A stretch of 26,706 nucleotides of DNA from Microcaldota archaeon (lineage in GTDB: Archaea; Micrarchaeota; Micrarchaeia; Norongarragalinales; UBA8480). Under the pieces are notes generated by a model. That model saw nothing but the letters and a program-made list of their open reading frames with translations, did no database searches and was not told the DNA's origin. Positions 7,555-16,451 of this stretch are shown piece by piece (the stretch's first letter is position 1; each line of letters starts with the position of its first letter). A program made the translations under genes and the position numbers. The DNA is taken from NCBI GenBank assembly GCA_023247085.1, contig JAHFHC010000010.1:8385-35090 (forward strand), in the 5' to 3' direction.

Positions 7555-8676
7555 TTAAATCTTGCCATTTACATAAACTATTTTAGCTGGTTCAAAACCG
7601 TTGTAACGCGAAGCAAGCCCATTTGTGTACGCGCCGGCTATTGGTACTAGAACTAAGTCGCCTACTTCCATTTCCGGTAACCATTCTTCTTTTGAAATAA
7701 CGTCAAAAGAATCGCAGGTTGGGCCAGCCAAAACACTTAGTTTCTTTCTACCTCTCCTGCTTACTAGAAAATCAAATTTCCAGCCAGAAAACTTAATGTC
7801 TGTAAGCGAATTAGAAGTGCCGTCATCTAAATAGTACCACATTGTGCCGCCGCGATTAGCCTTGCCAATAACTTTAGTGATAATCGTGCCAGCATCCATA
7901 ACTAGGAATCTTCCAGGCTCAGCAATTATCTCCACGCCTGTTTCTTTTGGGAAGTATTCGTCAAGTGCCTCATAAATCTCTTGCAAAATAACCTGCGAAT
8001 TTACATTTTCGTCTCCAAGAGGAGGAAAGCCTCCCCCGATATCAATAGTATCCAGCGTAATTCCCTCTTTCTTTGCTTCTTTGAAAAGTCCCTTACACAT
8101 CTTAATCCCTTCAATATAGTCAGCTGCGCCTAGCGTGTGTGACCCTGCATTGAAAGTTATTCCTGTTGGGCTTAAACCTGCTTTTTTTGCTTTTAACAAT
8201 AATCGAATCGCATGCTTTGGATCCGCCCCAAATTTACTTGACAGTTTATACATAGTGTGATTATTTGCCACAGCTACCCTGAGTACAACTTCACTTTCAG
8301 GCGCATAGCGCGCAAGTTTTTTGATCTCAGCATCACTATCGTACACAAACCACTCTACGCCAACATTGTACGCGCGTACAATGTCTTGTTCCATTTTAAC
8401 TGGGTTCGAATAAATCATTCGAGTTGCATCTACGCCTATAGAGAGTAAATATTCAATTTCAGCAAAAGAAGCTACGTCGAAATTGCTTCCGCAATTACGT
8501 AAAATATTCAACACGCCGCGGTGCCCATTTGACTTAACCGCATAATGTACTTCGACTCTCGGCATGTATTTTTTGAAAGTATTGTAATTATGCTTAATTC
8601 GATTCTCACTAATTGCAATTACTGGCGTGCCGTGTTTAGCCGCTATTTTTTTTGCTGTTCTAAAGTCGATAATCAT
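7555..8676 (-). CDS. PLP-dependent ornithine/arginine/lysine decarboxylase, alanine-racemase fold
   Basis: Decarboxylates a basic amino acid to a diamine or agmatine. The 373-residue product has the fold-type III signature set: VHYAVKSN with the PLP lysine Lys48, FNAGSH (about 175-180), DIGGGFPP (212-219), EPGRF (253-257), DDGTSNS (284-290) and the dimer-partner active-site segment GPTCDSFD (318-325) with Cys321 and Asp322. This is the ornithine/diaminopimelate decarboxylase superfamily; the CDSxD motif favours ornithine or lysine decarboxylase, while the divergent agmatinase next door would fit arginine. The ATG at 8676 is preferred: the open frame continues to 8862 but that stretch overlaps the agmatinase start and does not resemble the family. 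About 85 bases separate it from the divergent agmatinase gene. Confidence 0.88.
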   Translation of the reverse strand: MIIDFRTAKKIAAKHGTPVIAISENRIKHNYNTFKKYMPRVEVHYAVKSNGHRGVLNILRNCGSNFDVASFAEIEYLLSIGVDATRMIYSNPVKMEQDIVRAYNVGVEWFVYDSDAEIKKLARYAPESEVVLRVAVANNHTMYKLSSKFGADPKHAIRLLLKAKKAGLSPTGITFNAGSHTLGAADYIEGIKMCKGLFKEAKKEGITLDTIDIGGGFPPLGDENVNSQVILQEIYEALDEYFPKETGVEIIAEPGRFLVMDAGTIITKVIGKANRGGTMWYYLDDGTSNSLTDIKFSGWKFDFLVSRRGRKKLSVLAGPTCDSFDVISKEEWLPEMEVGDLVLVPIAGAYTNGLASRYNGFEPAKIVYVNGKI

Positions 8677-8731
8677 TTTTGTTAAAAAACTCAAATTATT
8701 TTTTTTCTCAATGTATTTTTTTTCTCCACTA

Positions 8732-8740
8732 TTTAAAAAT
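8732..8740 (+). promoter_or_regulatory. TATA box of the agmatinase gene, leaderless start
   Basis: TTTAAAAAT is centred about 26 bases before the ATG at 8762, so transcription should start at or next to the start codon. No GGTG ribosome site is present, in agreement with a leaderless message. Confidence 0.6.
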
Positions 8741-8761
8741 ATGTATTGAGTAAATAATTCT

Positions 8762-9646
8762 ATGAAGTATCCATCTCTAGGCCCAAATAATTTTTGTGGA
8801 GTTGAAACCACTTTTGAAGAAGCAAAAGCAGTGATAATTCCAGTTCCATATGATTCAGCCACTTCTTACCGCTCAGGTGCACGAGAAGGCCCGCGTGCAG
8901 CAATAGCTGCCTCTCGTCAACTTGAGTTATACGATTTGGAGTTAGATGCAAATATTTTTGAAAAAGTACCAATTTACACGCTTGATGAAGTTGCCATAAG
9001 CGTAGATTCGCCGAGAAAGACAATTGACAATGTACGCAAAACAGTTGAAAACGTACTCGCAGCTGGGAAGTTTCCAATTACGCTTGGGGGGGATCACTCA
9101 ATTGCACTTGGTCCATTTGAAGCGATTAAGAAAAAATATCCAAATGTAAGCGTAGCACATTTTGATGCACATTCTGACTTGCGAGATGAATTTGATGGTT
9201 CCAAATATAGCCACGCGTGTGTAATGCATCGCATTGCGGAACTTGGACCAAAAGTTGCTCAAGTTGGCTTACGTAGTACTGAAGAATCTTGCCAAGAGTA
9301 CGCTGAAAAAAATAAATCGCGTATCAAAACTTTTCCAGCAAGCGAAAAAGGTAAATGGAAACCAAGCGAAGTAGCTGACCACTTATCGCAAGAAGTTTAC
9401 ATTACTTTTGACGTGGATTGCCTTGACCCCTCCATAATGCCATCTACCGGTACTCCGGTTCCTGGCGGGCTAATGTGGTGTGAAGCACTTGATGTAATTC
9501 GAGAAATCGGCAAAAAGAAGAAAATCGTCGGCTTTGACGTAAATGAACTAATGCCATTACCTGGCTTCCACGCTCCAGACTTCCTAGTTGCTAACTTGAT
9601 TTACAAAATGCTTGCATATAGCCACTTGAATTTGTTTAAGAAATAA
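8762..9646 (+). CDS. speB: Agmatinase (ureohydrolase family)
   Basis: Hydrolyses agmatine to putrescine and urea with two manganese ions. All six metal ligands are visible: His112 in GGDHS, Asp135, His137 and Asp139 in DAHSD, and Asp217 and Asp219 in FDVDCLDP. YSHACVMHR (149-157) is the agmatinase-type substitute for the SGN loop of arginase, and TPVPGGL follows. Length (294) is normal. The gene is divergent from the PLP decarboxylase and near the deoxyhypusine synthase family gene, so the cluster could run arginine to agmatine to putrescine and on to spermidine and hypusine. If the decarboxylase is in fact ornithine-specific, an arginase role would be the alternative, but the motif argues against it. 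Confidence 0.9.
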   Translation: MKYPSLGPNNFCGVETTFEEAKAVIIPVPYDSATSYRSGAREGPRAAIAASRQLELYDLELDANIFEKVPIYTLDEVAISVDSPRKTIDNVRKTVENVLAAGKFPITLGGDHSIALGPFEAIKKKYPNVSVAHFDAHSDLRDEFDGSKYSHACVMHRIAELGPKVAQVGLRSTEESCQEYAEKNKSRIKTFPASEKGKWKPSEVADHLSQEVYITFDVDCLDPSIMPSTGTPVPGGLMWCEALDVIREIGKKKKIVGFDVNELMPLPGFHAPDFLVANLIYKMLAYSHLNLFKK

Positions 9647-9667
9647 AACAAATGAAAAATGGCATAG

Positions 9668-9711
9668 GTGGGGAGGGCATAAGTGCTCACAACGCAACGC
9701 ACAACCCCCAC
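9668..9711. other. GC-rich stem between speB and the thermosome gene
   Basis: GTGGGG (9668-9673) can pair with CCCCAC (9706-9711), with GTGC (9683-9686) and GCAC (9699-9702) pairing inside. It is conspicuous in an AT-rich background and is followed by a T run (TTTTTT at about 9733). It could be the end of the speB message or part of a small RNA; the role is unknown. Confidence 0.3.
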
Positions 9712-9860
9712 ATAAAGCCCCCCTAACGTAACTTTTTTAATCCCCTATAATTCTATTATTCTTACGAATTTTCGCAAAATACTTTTACTTAAAAATAAAC
9801 TTTAAGGTACACGCTAGTTCTTGCGTTTAAAAAAATCGTTAACTAAGGTGAATATAAATT

Positions 9861-11501
9861 ATGGCAGAAATAGGTCAACAAAACGTTTTACCCGAAGGAA
9901 GCACGCGCGTTCTCGGTAAAGATGCTCAACGCACTAACATAGCTGTTGGCTATTTAGTTGCACAAGCAGTGAAATCCACGCTAGGCCCGCGAGGAATGGA
10001 CAAAATGCTAGTAAGCGAACTTGGAGACATTATAATTACAAACGATGGCGCAACGATCCTCAAAGAGATGAACATAGGCCACCCAGCTGGCAAAATGATG
10101 GTTGAAATCGCCAAAACACAAGACAGTGAAGTTGGAGACGGAACAACCACTTCAGTTGTAATTGCAGGTGAATTACTACGCAAAGCGTCTGACTTACTTG
10201 ACAATGACATACACGCTTCAACAATTATAAGTGGATACAAGCTTGCAACTAGCCGTGCAATCGCCGAACTTGAATCAATCGGCGAACCAATTAAAATAAC
10301 TGACACTGAAAATTTGCAAAAAATCGCTAGTATTGCAATGGGTTCCAAGACAATCGGAGTCGGTACAGGCAAAGACGTTTTAGCTAAACTCGTTGTACAA
10401 GCCGTTACACAAGTAGCTGAACAACGCGGTGGCAAAACCATAATTGACAAAGACTATGTTAAACTCGAAAAAAAGAAAGGCAACGACGTGCTACAAACTC
10501 AACTCGTAAACGGAGTTGTTGTAGACAAAGAAATTGTGCACTCTGGCATGCCGAAAAAAATTGCAAATGCTAAAATAGGCCTCCTCGACGTGGCACTTGA
10601 AATTGAAAAAACCGAAGTAGATGCACGCATCAATATATCTTCTCCAGAACAAATGACCGCTTTCCTAGACCAAGAAGAAAAAATGCTCAAGACAATGGTA
10701 GACAAAATAGTCAAAAGCGGAGCAAACGTAATATTCTGCCAAAAAGGAATCGACGACGTAGCACAACACTACTTATCAAAAGCAGGTATAGTGGCTTGTC
10801 GACGCGTAAAGAAAAGCGACATGGAAAAACTAAGCCGAGCAACAGGCGCACAAATCGTAACAACGCTAGATGACCTTGGAACAAAAGACCTCGGCAACGC
10901 GGGTTCAGTTGAAGAACGCAAAATCGCAGGAGAACAAATGACTTTTGTCGAACAATGCAAAGACCCCAAAGCAGTTACTATACTAGTACGCGGAAGCACA
11001 GACCATATAGTTGACGAAGCTGAACGCGCTATTGTAGACGCAATAGGTGCAACAAGCAGCGCAATTGAACTAGGCAAATACGTAACCGGTGGCGGAAGCA
11101 CTGAAATGGAACTCGCTACACGCTTACGCAAATACGCTGTTGAAGTTGGTGGACGCGAACAACTCGCTATACAAGCTTATGCAGATGCACTAGAAGTAAT
11201 TCCAAAAACACTAACTGAATCAACTGGCTTAGACGCAATTGACACACTAGTTGAACTACGCGCTAAACACGAAAAGAAAGACGGCAAAACATACGGCATT
11301 GACGTATACGGCGTAAAAGTAGGCGAAATGAAATCACTCAATGTCATTGAACCACTAAAAGTCAAGAAGCAAGCTTTACAAAGCGCAAGCGAAGTAACTG
11401 AAATGATACTCCGCATCGACGACATGATCCTATCCCGCGGAAGGCCACAAATGCCACCAGGCGGAATGGGAGGCATGGGCGGAATGCCGGGAATGGAATA
11501 A
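9861..11501 (+). CDS. thsA: Thermosome subunit (group II chaperonin)
   Basis: ATP-driven protein-folding chamber in the cytoplasm. The 546-residue product is full length, with LGPRGMDKML (41-50), NDGATIL (61-67), the ATPase motif GDGTTT (92-97), VTGGGSTEMELA in the intermediate domain, DDMILSRG near the end and a Gly/Met-rich GGMGGMGGMPGME tail. The ATG is set by GGTGA ten bases upstream. The leader region has an AT-rich TATA candidate (CTTAAAAATAAAC near 9789-9801). Codon use is strongly regular, as for a highly expressed gene. It is the only chaperonin gene here, so whether a second subunit exists cannot be told. Confidence 0.97.
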   Translation: MAEIGQQNVLPEGSTRVLGKDAQRTNIAVGYLVAQAVKSTLGPRGMDKMLVSELGDIIITNDGATILKEMNIGHPAGKMMVEIAKTQDSEVGDGTTTSVVIAGELLRKASDLLDNDIHASTIISGYKLATSRAIAELESIGEPIKITDTENLQKIASIAMGSKTIGVGTGKDVLAKLVVQAVTQVAEQRGGKTIIDKDYVKLEKKKGNDVLQTQLVNGVVVDKEIVHSGMPKKIANAKIGLLDVALEIEKTEVDARINISSPEQMTAFLDQEEKMLKTMVDKIVKSGANVIFCQKGIDDVAQHYLSKAGIVACRRVKKSDMEKLSRATGAQIVTTLDDLGTKDLGNAGSVEERKIAGEQMTFVEQCKDPKAVTILVRGSTDHIVDEAERAIVDAIGATSSAIELGKYVTGGGSTEMELATRLRKYAVEVGGREQLAIQAYADALEVIPKTLTESTGLDAIDTLVELRAKHEKKDGKTYGIDVYGVKVGEMKSLNVIEPLKVKKQALQSASEVTEMILRIDDMILSRGRPQMPPGGMGGMGGMPGME

Positions 11502-11519
11502 AAAAATCATTCATTCTAA

Positions 11520-11572
11520 CTTCTCTTCTTTTCCTTTAATTTTTTCTTTTTTTATAATTTTTTTTATTCCCA
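11520..11572 (+). terminator. Poly-T terminator of the thermosome gene
   Basis: Successive T runs of five to eight bases begin within 20 bases of the thermosome stop, which is typical of strong archaeal termination after a highly expressed gene. Confidence 0.6.
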
Positions 11573-11674
11573 ACTAAAACCTAAACTTTATTATGCCTAG
11601 CGGCCGGTTTTTTTAACTTAGCCGCGGTTATTACCTATAGCCACGTCAAAGGCGCGTTGGGTGTTAAGTAAAAG

Positions 11675-12424
11675 ATGCCACTTGAATGGAAAACAACCAA
11701 ATTATATGGATTGAAGGTTACGCATTGGAAAAAACACCCACCACTCGGTTTACTTGCTGCACTTGAAAGTGAACCCGAAAAAGAGTTTCCTGAATCTACG
11801 CCTCCAGTTAGATTTCATAAATTTGCTGGCCAAACAATCGTTGCCCGAACCACTAATCCCCGCGGCGCATTTTTACGTCTTATAACTGGTTACCTTATTA
11901 CTTGTCTGCCACCAAAGGAAATTTTTGATATTCTTAAAGAGCTAGCAGAAAAAAAAGCTGCTTTTGTTGAAGTGCCGGTTGCTTTAGTTGAAGGAAAAGC
12001 AACTCACACGTTAGTTACTCTTGCTAAGCCGCACCGTGCTTCACTTGAAGAAGTGTTATGTGACGATGCTGTTCCTGAATCTAAAAAGCGCGCGTTAGCA
12101 GTAAAGGCGATTAAGCTGTTTGCCCGTTTAAATGCGCTTGGGTACAGACACAACCATCCGGGTCCTCGCAATGTGGTTGTTATGAAAAATGATGAAATTA
12201 GGTTAATTGACCCTACGTTACTTGAACGCCTTCCAAAGAATGGACTGTCAAGTATAGAACGTATAAACTCGCGCGAGAGATTGTTGCAGCCATTCCTAGA
12301 TATTCGAAATAGGAGAAATCCGCATAGGTATTATCCTCGCGAACATTTACATAACTTAATAGCTGCGTTGGATTCTGCATATGGCGCAGAATTTAAGCGA
12401 GTAAAAGCGAAGCAACGTGTTTGA
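11675..12424 (+). CDS. Divergent protein-kinase-like (WaaP/RIO-like) protein
   Basis: A 249-residue soluble protein. Residues about 155-185 read GYRHNHPGPRNVVVMKNDEIRLIDP when joined, which resembles the kinase catalytic loop (H-x-D/H followed four or five residues later by Asn) and the metal-binding Asp (here IDP in place of DFG). An N-lobe would lie in residues 1-110 but no clear glycine loop is seen. The match is closest to lipopolysaccharide-kinase or RIO-like folds. Activity is uncertain because the catalytic Asp seems to be replaced. It starts 173 bases after the thermosome gene, beyond its terminator, so it probably has its own promoter. Not assigned to a pathway. Confidence 0.55.
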   Translation: MPLEWKTTKLYGLKVTHWKKHPPLGLLAALESEPEKEFPESTPPVRFHKFAGQTIVARTTNPRGAFLRLITGYLITCLPPKEIFDILKELAEKKAAFVEVPVALVEGKATHTLVTLAKPHRASLEEVLCDDAVPESKKRALAVKAIKLFARLNALGYRHNHPGPRNVVVMKNDEIRLIDPTLLERLPKNGLSSIERINSRERLLQPFLDIRNRRNPHRYYPREHLHNLIAALDSAYGAEFKRVKAKQRV

Positions 12425-12633
12425 CATTTACGTTTATAGCCGCGTAATACAAAAAGCAGAATAATACTTTTCCATGTTAGCAACTTCTAAATCAAAGGAA
12501 TTAAGGCGCTTAGTTGGCAACCAACTTGAATACGCTGGGTAAATATTTACAAATAACCGATTTTATTTAGCATTTTAGAAAATTATTATTTGCCGTTTTT
12601 GCCTCCACAAACTCCTTATTTTTATAAGTGTTC

Positions 12634-13053
12634 TTAATTCTTTTTCACAAATTCCTTCGCGTTTTGTGATAACTTACAGCCCTTTTTCTTTAGAATTTCA
12701 ATCGTTTCCTTTAACGTGCTGTTTTTGAATATAAGCGCCCCGAATGTATTTTTGCTATTCTTAAATGTAAGCAGCAAATATCTTCCAAAGAGCGGTTTCC
12801 ATAAATCTACCAGTTCAACATCAGTATAATGATATTTTTGTGTTGAGAATATTATTCTGTATTCGAGATGATCCTCAAAAAGCACAAACTTCGGGGTTAG
12901 TTGGCTTTCTTCTTGTTTTAAGAACTGTGTTTTGCCCTTGAAGCCTGAAAATGCATCCGTCATTGGCACTGTTATTTTGCCATTCTCAATTTTCAAATCG
13001 CCAAATCTTGAGCTTATAACTTTAAAGAAAAAGAATGCCGCTATCGCTATCAA
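12634..13053 (-). CDS. Small protein with N-terminal membrane-type segment, unknown function
   Basis: A 139-residue product with a hydrophobic start (IAIAAFFFFKVI) that could be one membrane helix, then a beta-rich domain with FEDHLEYRIIF and LWKPLFGRYLLLTFKN, reminiscent of small PH-like or DUF-type membrane-associated domains. No ATG exists at the head of the frame; TTG at 13053 is the only usual start, and the TATA-like ATATAC repeats at 13076-13096 lie at leaderless distance. An internal ATG at residue 31 would remove the hydrophobic segment. It diverges from the gene at 13156. Function is not recognised. Confidence 0.5.
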   Translation of the reverse strand: MIAIAAFFFFKVISSRFGDLKIENGKITVPMTDAFSGFKGKTQFLKQEESQLTPKFVLFEDHLEYRIIFSTQKYHYTDVELVDLWKPLFGRYLLLTFKNSKNTFGALIFKNSTLKETIEILKKKGCKLSQNAKEFVKKN

Positions 13054-13110
13054 ACTCGAGCCAATAACAAGTTCAATCTCGTATATCGTATATTATGAAT
13101 TCAGTCTCGT

Positions 13111-13120
13111 GTATAAAATA
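13111..13120 (+). promoter_or_regulatory. TATA box for the 13156 gene
   Basis: GTATAAAATA followed by TTTAAG is a good archaeal TATA box. A start about 25 bases on falls around 13140, leaving a short leader before the ATG at 13156. Confidence 0.55.
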
Positions 13121-13155
13121 TTTAAGTGTTAGTGTTATTATAAGTGGGATTAAAA

Positions 13156-13644
13156 ATGGCGAAAAAACAACGTACGTTTATTAAAATGTCAGAATTAATC
13201 GGCTCCCCATTGTCAAAGCTAAACGCAAAACAGTCAGATGTGTTAAAAGCCCATCAAGTTGCGGCAAGAGCTTGGGATGATTTCCTTGAAACTGACAAAA
13301 AAAGAAGTATCGGCATAATGCAACGAAAGTTCTCAAATCGTTCTGTAGCAGAATTTAGAGCAAATGCACTTGCTTTAATTGCGCTTAAAAAAGCGATTTC
13401 TTATTATAATCTGCATGGACGGCTTGAAAGTGCCTATGATGAAATAAAAGAAGTTGCTAGGGAACACTGGCATCCAGCTGTTCACGAGGCGTGGCATCAT
13501 CACTTTCAAAAATGTGCAGACGCTGGTAAAATGGAAATAAGTGAAACACTAGCGAAGAGAATATCAGAAGATATTGAACGGGATCTTAATCTAACTTTAA
13601 TTGCTCTTCATCAAGCAAAAAATCAAAAAGGAAGGTTAAATTAA
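13156..13644 (+). CDS. Helical His-rich protein of unknown function
   Basis: A 162-residue, almost entirely helical soluble protein. The central stretch EHWHPAVHEAWHHHFQKC (about 113-130) clusters six His residues and one Cys and may bind metal. Nothing in it identifies a family. The ATG at 13156 is preferred over an in-frame GTG at 13144 because the latter would fall at or before the predicted transcript start. It has its own TATA box and convergent ribBA follows 44 bases after its stop. Confidence 0.62.
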   Translation: MAKKQRTFIKMSELIGSPLSKLNAKQSDVLKAHQVAARAWDDFLETDKKRSIGIMQRKFSNRSVAEFRANALALIALKKAISYYNLHGRLESAYDEIKEVAREHWHPAVHEAWHHHFQKCADAGKMEISETLAKRISEDIERDLNLTLIALHQAKNQKGRLN

Positions 13645-13688
13645 GCGTATAAAAATGTTGAAATGCCGAGCTAATTTTTTTTTAAAGC

Positions 13689-14873
13689 TTACAACAAGTG
13701 CCCCATTTTATTTTTTTTAGTTTGTAGATAATCAGTGTTATGCTTATTTGCATTTATTTTCAACGGAATTGTTTGAGTAACTTCTAACCCGTATCCTGCG
13801 ATTCCTGAAATTTTGCGTGGGTTGTTAGTTAAAAGCTTCATTTTTTTCACGCCGAGATCGCATAAAATCTGCGCTCCAATTCCATAATCACGCAAATCTG
13901 GTTTCAACCCAAGAGCTTCATTAGCTTCAACTGTATCCAATCCTCGGTCTTGCAAGTTATAAGCAATTATTTTACTAGTTAAACCAATCCCGCGTCCCTC
14001 TTGGTTCAAGTAAAGTACAACTCCTTTTTCATTAGCAATTTGTTTTAATGCTTCTTGTAGTTGCGGTCCGCAATCGCAACGCAGTGAGCCAAGTGAATCG
14101 CCGGTTAAACATGCAGAATGAACCCGCACGAGTATAGGCTCATTTTCTTCCCATTCGCCTTTAACAAGTGCTATGTGTTCACTGTTATCAATTACGCTAC
14201 GATAAACAAAAAGGTTGAATTCACCAAATAGCGTTGGCAATGTTGCCGTTCCAACTTTTTCAACCAAAGTTTCATTTTTCAAACGGTATTCGATTAATTG
14301 TGCAATTGATGTAATTTTTATTTTGTGTTGTTCAGCAAATTTCTTTAATTCGGGCAAACGCGCCATTGTACCATCTTCGTTGAGGATCTCTGAAATAACC
14401 CCAATTGGCTTTAATCCAGCTAATTTGCAAAGGTCAGTAGCTGCTTCTGTATGACCAGTTCGTTTTAACACTCCGCCATCTTTAGCTTGCAATGGAAAAA
14501 CGTGGCCAGGTCTACGTAATTGCGAAGGCTTTGTCTCATTGTCAACAATCGACAGTATAGTAGTTGACCGGTCAAAAGCTGAAACGCCGCTTCCTGTATT
14601 GATGGAGTCAACGCTAATTGTAAACGCTGTGCCATTCGGGTCAGTATTATCACTTGCCATTTGCCCTAGTTTTAATTCCACTGCGCGTTGCTTTGTTAAA
14701 GGTACGCAAATTATCCCGCGAGCGTGTAGCGCCATGAAATTAACTGCTTCTGGCGTAACTTTTTCAGCAGCCATAACTAAATCGCCTTCATTCTCGCGAT
14801 CTTCATCATCTACAACAACAACCATTTTGCCAGCTTTAATGTCCGCAATAGCCTCTTCAATAGCACAAAACAT
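13689..14873 (-). CDS. ribBA: Bifunctional riboflavin enzyme: DHBP synthase plus GTP cyclohydrolase II
   Basis: Supplies both precursors of riboflavin. The N-terminal half makes 3,4-dihydroxy-2-butanone 4-phosphate from ribulose 5-phosphate: EDRENEGD (24-31), TDPNGTAFT (77-85) and RTGHTEAATDL (138-148). The C-terminal half opens GTP: Zn ligands Cys255, Cys266 and Cys268 in CLTGDSLGSLRCDCGPQ, then QEGRGIGL (291-298) and DLRDYGIGAQIL. The fused form is bacterial; archaea typically use GTP cyclohydrolase III and a separate RibB, so horizontal transfer is likely. At 394 residues it is complete. It lies 54 bases after guaB on the same strand; both draw on GTP metabolism, which suggests an operon. 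Confidence 0.95.
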   Translation of the reverse strand: MFCAIEEAIADIKAGKMVVVVDDEDRENEGDLVMAAEKVTPEAVNFMALHARGIICVPLTKQRAVELKLGQMASDNTDPNGTAFTISVDSINTGSGVSAFDRSTTILSIVDNETKPSQLRRPGHVFPLQAKDGGVLKRTGHTEAATDLCKLAGLKPIGVISEILNEDGTMARLPELKKFAEQHKIKITSIAQLIEYRLKNETLVEKVGTATLPTLFGEFNLFVYRSVIDNSEHIALVKGEWEENEPILVRVHSACLTGDSLGSLRCDCGPQLQEALKQIANEKGVVLYLNQEGRGIGLTSKIIAYNLQDRGLDTVEANEALGLKPDLRDYGIGAQILCDLGVKKMKLLTNNPRKISGIAGYGLEVTQTIPLKINANKHNTDYLQTKKNKMGHLL

Positions 14874-14927
14874 AATCCATACCCTATTAACGATTGGAAA
14901 AAACCGTGCATTTAATTGCTTTGGTTT

Positions 14928-16355
14928 TCAAATTACGTCAACATCATGCGCATGGCTTTCGCGTAAAGAAGCGTTTGTTATTCTCACAAATTCAGCGTTT
15001 TTCCAAAGCTCTTGAATCGTACGCGCATTAGAATAACTCATCCCACTACGTAAACCGCCGAGTAGATTAGACACAACTTCTTTTGTTGAACCTTTGTAAC
15101 TAACCATTGACTCGACTCCTTCTGGTGTTCTATCGCTCTCTTTTAATCCTTGCAAAGCAGTCCACGACGCCATTCCGTGGTACATTTTGAAACGCTTGCC
15201 GTTTCGAAAAACCATTTTACCTGGAGACTCATCAGTGCCTCCGAACATTTGACCAAACATTCCGCTACTGGCTCCAGCTGCAATTGCCTTTACAAAATCT
15301 CCAGATGCTTTCATGCCTCCATCTGCAATTACGGGCACTTCACTGCGGTGACCTTCTTCAGCACATTTCAAAATCGCTGACAACTGAGGATAACCGGTAC
15401 CCGCGACGATTCGCGTCGTGCAAATTGAACCTGGTCCAACTCCAACCTTAACTGCATCAGCGCCTGCTTCAATTAAGTCGCGACAGCCTTGACGCGTCGC
15501 TACGTTTCCAGCGATAACTTCACAACCATAACTAACTTTTAGCCACTTGACTATTTCCAATACGCGTTCCATATGCCCATGCGCAACGTCAACTGCAATT
15601 ACGTCAGCCTCTGCGGCTAATACCGCTTCTGCGCGTTCTTTGTGGTCTCCGCGTATTCCGACAGAAGCACCAACGCGTAATCTGCCTCTAGAATCTCGAA
15701 CTGCATGTGGATAATTGCGCTTCTTCAACACGTCGCGAGCAGTTATCAATCCCTTGAGATGTTTGTTTTCGTCAACAAGTGGCACTTTTTCCACTTTGTT
15801 AACGCGCATTAACTCTAGCAACTCTTCGATTGGTTGCCCCCACTTTCCAATAACTGGATCTTTAGTCATGACTTCTCCAACTAACTTCCCGCCAGTTTCA
15901 AACATCAAATCTCTATGAGTCAAAATTCCCACTAACTTGCCATTCTCGTCAACCACGACTAGCCCAGATATTCCGTGTTTTTTAGTTTCAGCCAATGCTC
16001 GTTCAATAGTATCTGTAGGTTTAACTGAAAACGGTCGTTCAATAATTGTATTCTCGCTACGCTTTACTCGCCTAACTTCTTCAGCTTCTTGTTCAATAGA
16101 TAAATTGCGGTGAATAATACCAAACCCGCCTTGTTGAGCCATAGCAATTGCCATTGCACTTTCCGTTACGCTACTCATATTGGCAGACACAAGCGGAATT
16201 TTTAATTCAATATTCCGAGTTAATTTCGTTGCAAAGTCAACATCCATACGCGACGCAACGCTGGATCGCCGGGGTATAAGTAGCACATCGTCAAAAGTAA
16301 ACCCTTCGCTGATAATTTTTTCCCCAACAACTTGTTTTTCCACTTCAATTTCCAC
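14928..16355 (-). CDS. guaB: IMP dehydrogenase
   Basis: Oxidises IMP to XMP, the first committed step to GTP. The 475-residue product has [21 protein letters not shown], a tandem CBS domain pair (about 106-215), the catalytic loop GPGSICTTR with Cys312, [10 protein letters not shown] and the flap segment YHGMASW. GTG at 16355 is chosen because a G run ending nine bases before it can serve as ribosome site; an in-frame TTG at 16373 is the longer alternative. YHGMASW replaces the more usual YRGMGS, a mild variation. The gene precedes ribBA on the same strand and would raise the GTP used by that enzyme. Confidence 0.95.
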   Translation of the reverse strand: MEIEVEKQVVGEKIISEGFTFDDVLLIPRRSSVASRMDVDFATKLTRNIELKIPLVSANMSSVTESAMAIAMAQQGGFGIIHRNLSIEQEAEEVRRVKRSENTIIERPFSVKPTDTIERALAETKKHGISGLVVVDENGKLVGILTHRDLMFETGGKLVGEVMTKDPVIGKWGQPIEELLELMRVNKVEKVPLVDENKHLKGLITARDVLKKRNYPHAVRDSRGRLRVGASVGIRGDHKERAEAVLAAEADVIAVDVAHGHMERVLEIVKWLKVSYGCEVIAGNVATRQGCRDLIEAGADAVKVGVGPGSICTTRIVAGTGYPQLSAILKCAEEGHRSEVPVIADGGMKASGDFVKAIAAGASSGMFGQMFGGTDESPGKMVFRNGKRFKMYHGMASWTALQGLKESDRTPEGVESMVSYKGSTKEVVSNLLGGLRSGMSYSNARTIQELWKNAEFVRITNASLRESHAHDVDVI

Positions 16356-16451
16356 AAAAAGCCCCCATTGCAAATTATCAAAACAAAGTTTTAAACCATT
16401 TGTGTTGATTGCGTTATTTTATCGGTATGCTTTGAAGCGAAAACACTTCTA

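Noticed and set aside
8677-8862. N-terminal extension of the PLP decarboxylase
   Set aside because: It would overlap the divergent agmatinase start by 100 bases, lacks family similarity, and a good ATG exists at 8676.
9950-11476. Several long open frames on the minus strand inside the thermosome gene
   Set aside because: They mirror the regular codon pattern of a strongly biased plus-strand gene, have low-complexity Ser/Ile-rich products and no start signals.
12474-12542. 22-codon frame from ATG (MLATSKSKELRRL)
   Set aside because: It is short, has no ribosome site, and could be chance; the 12425-12633 gap shows nothing else convincing.
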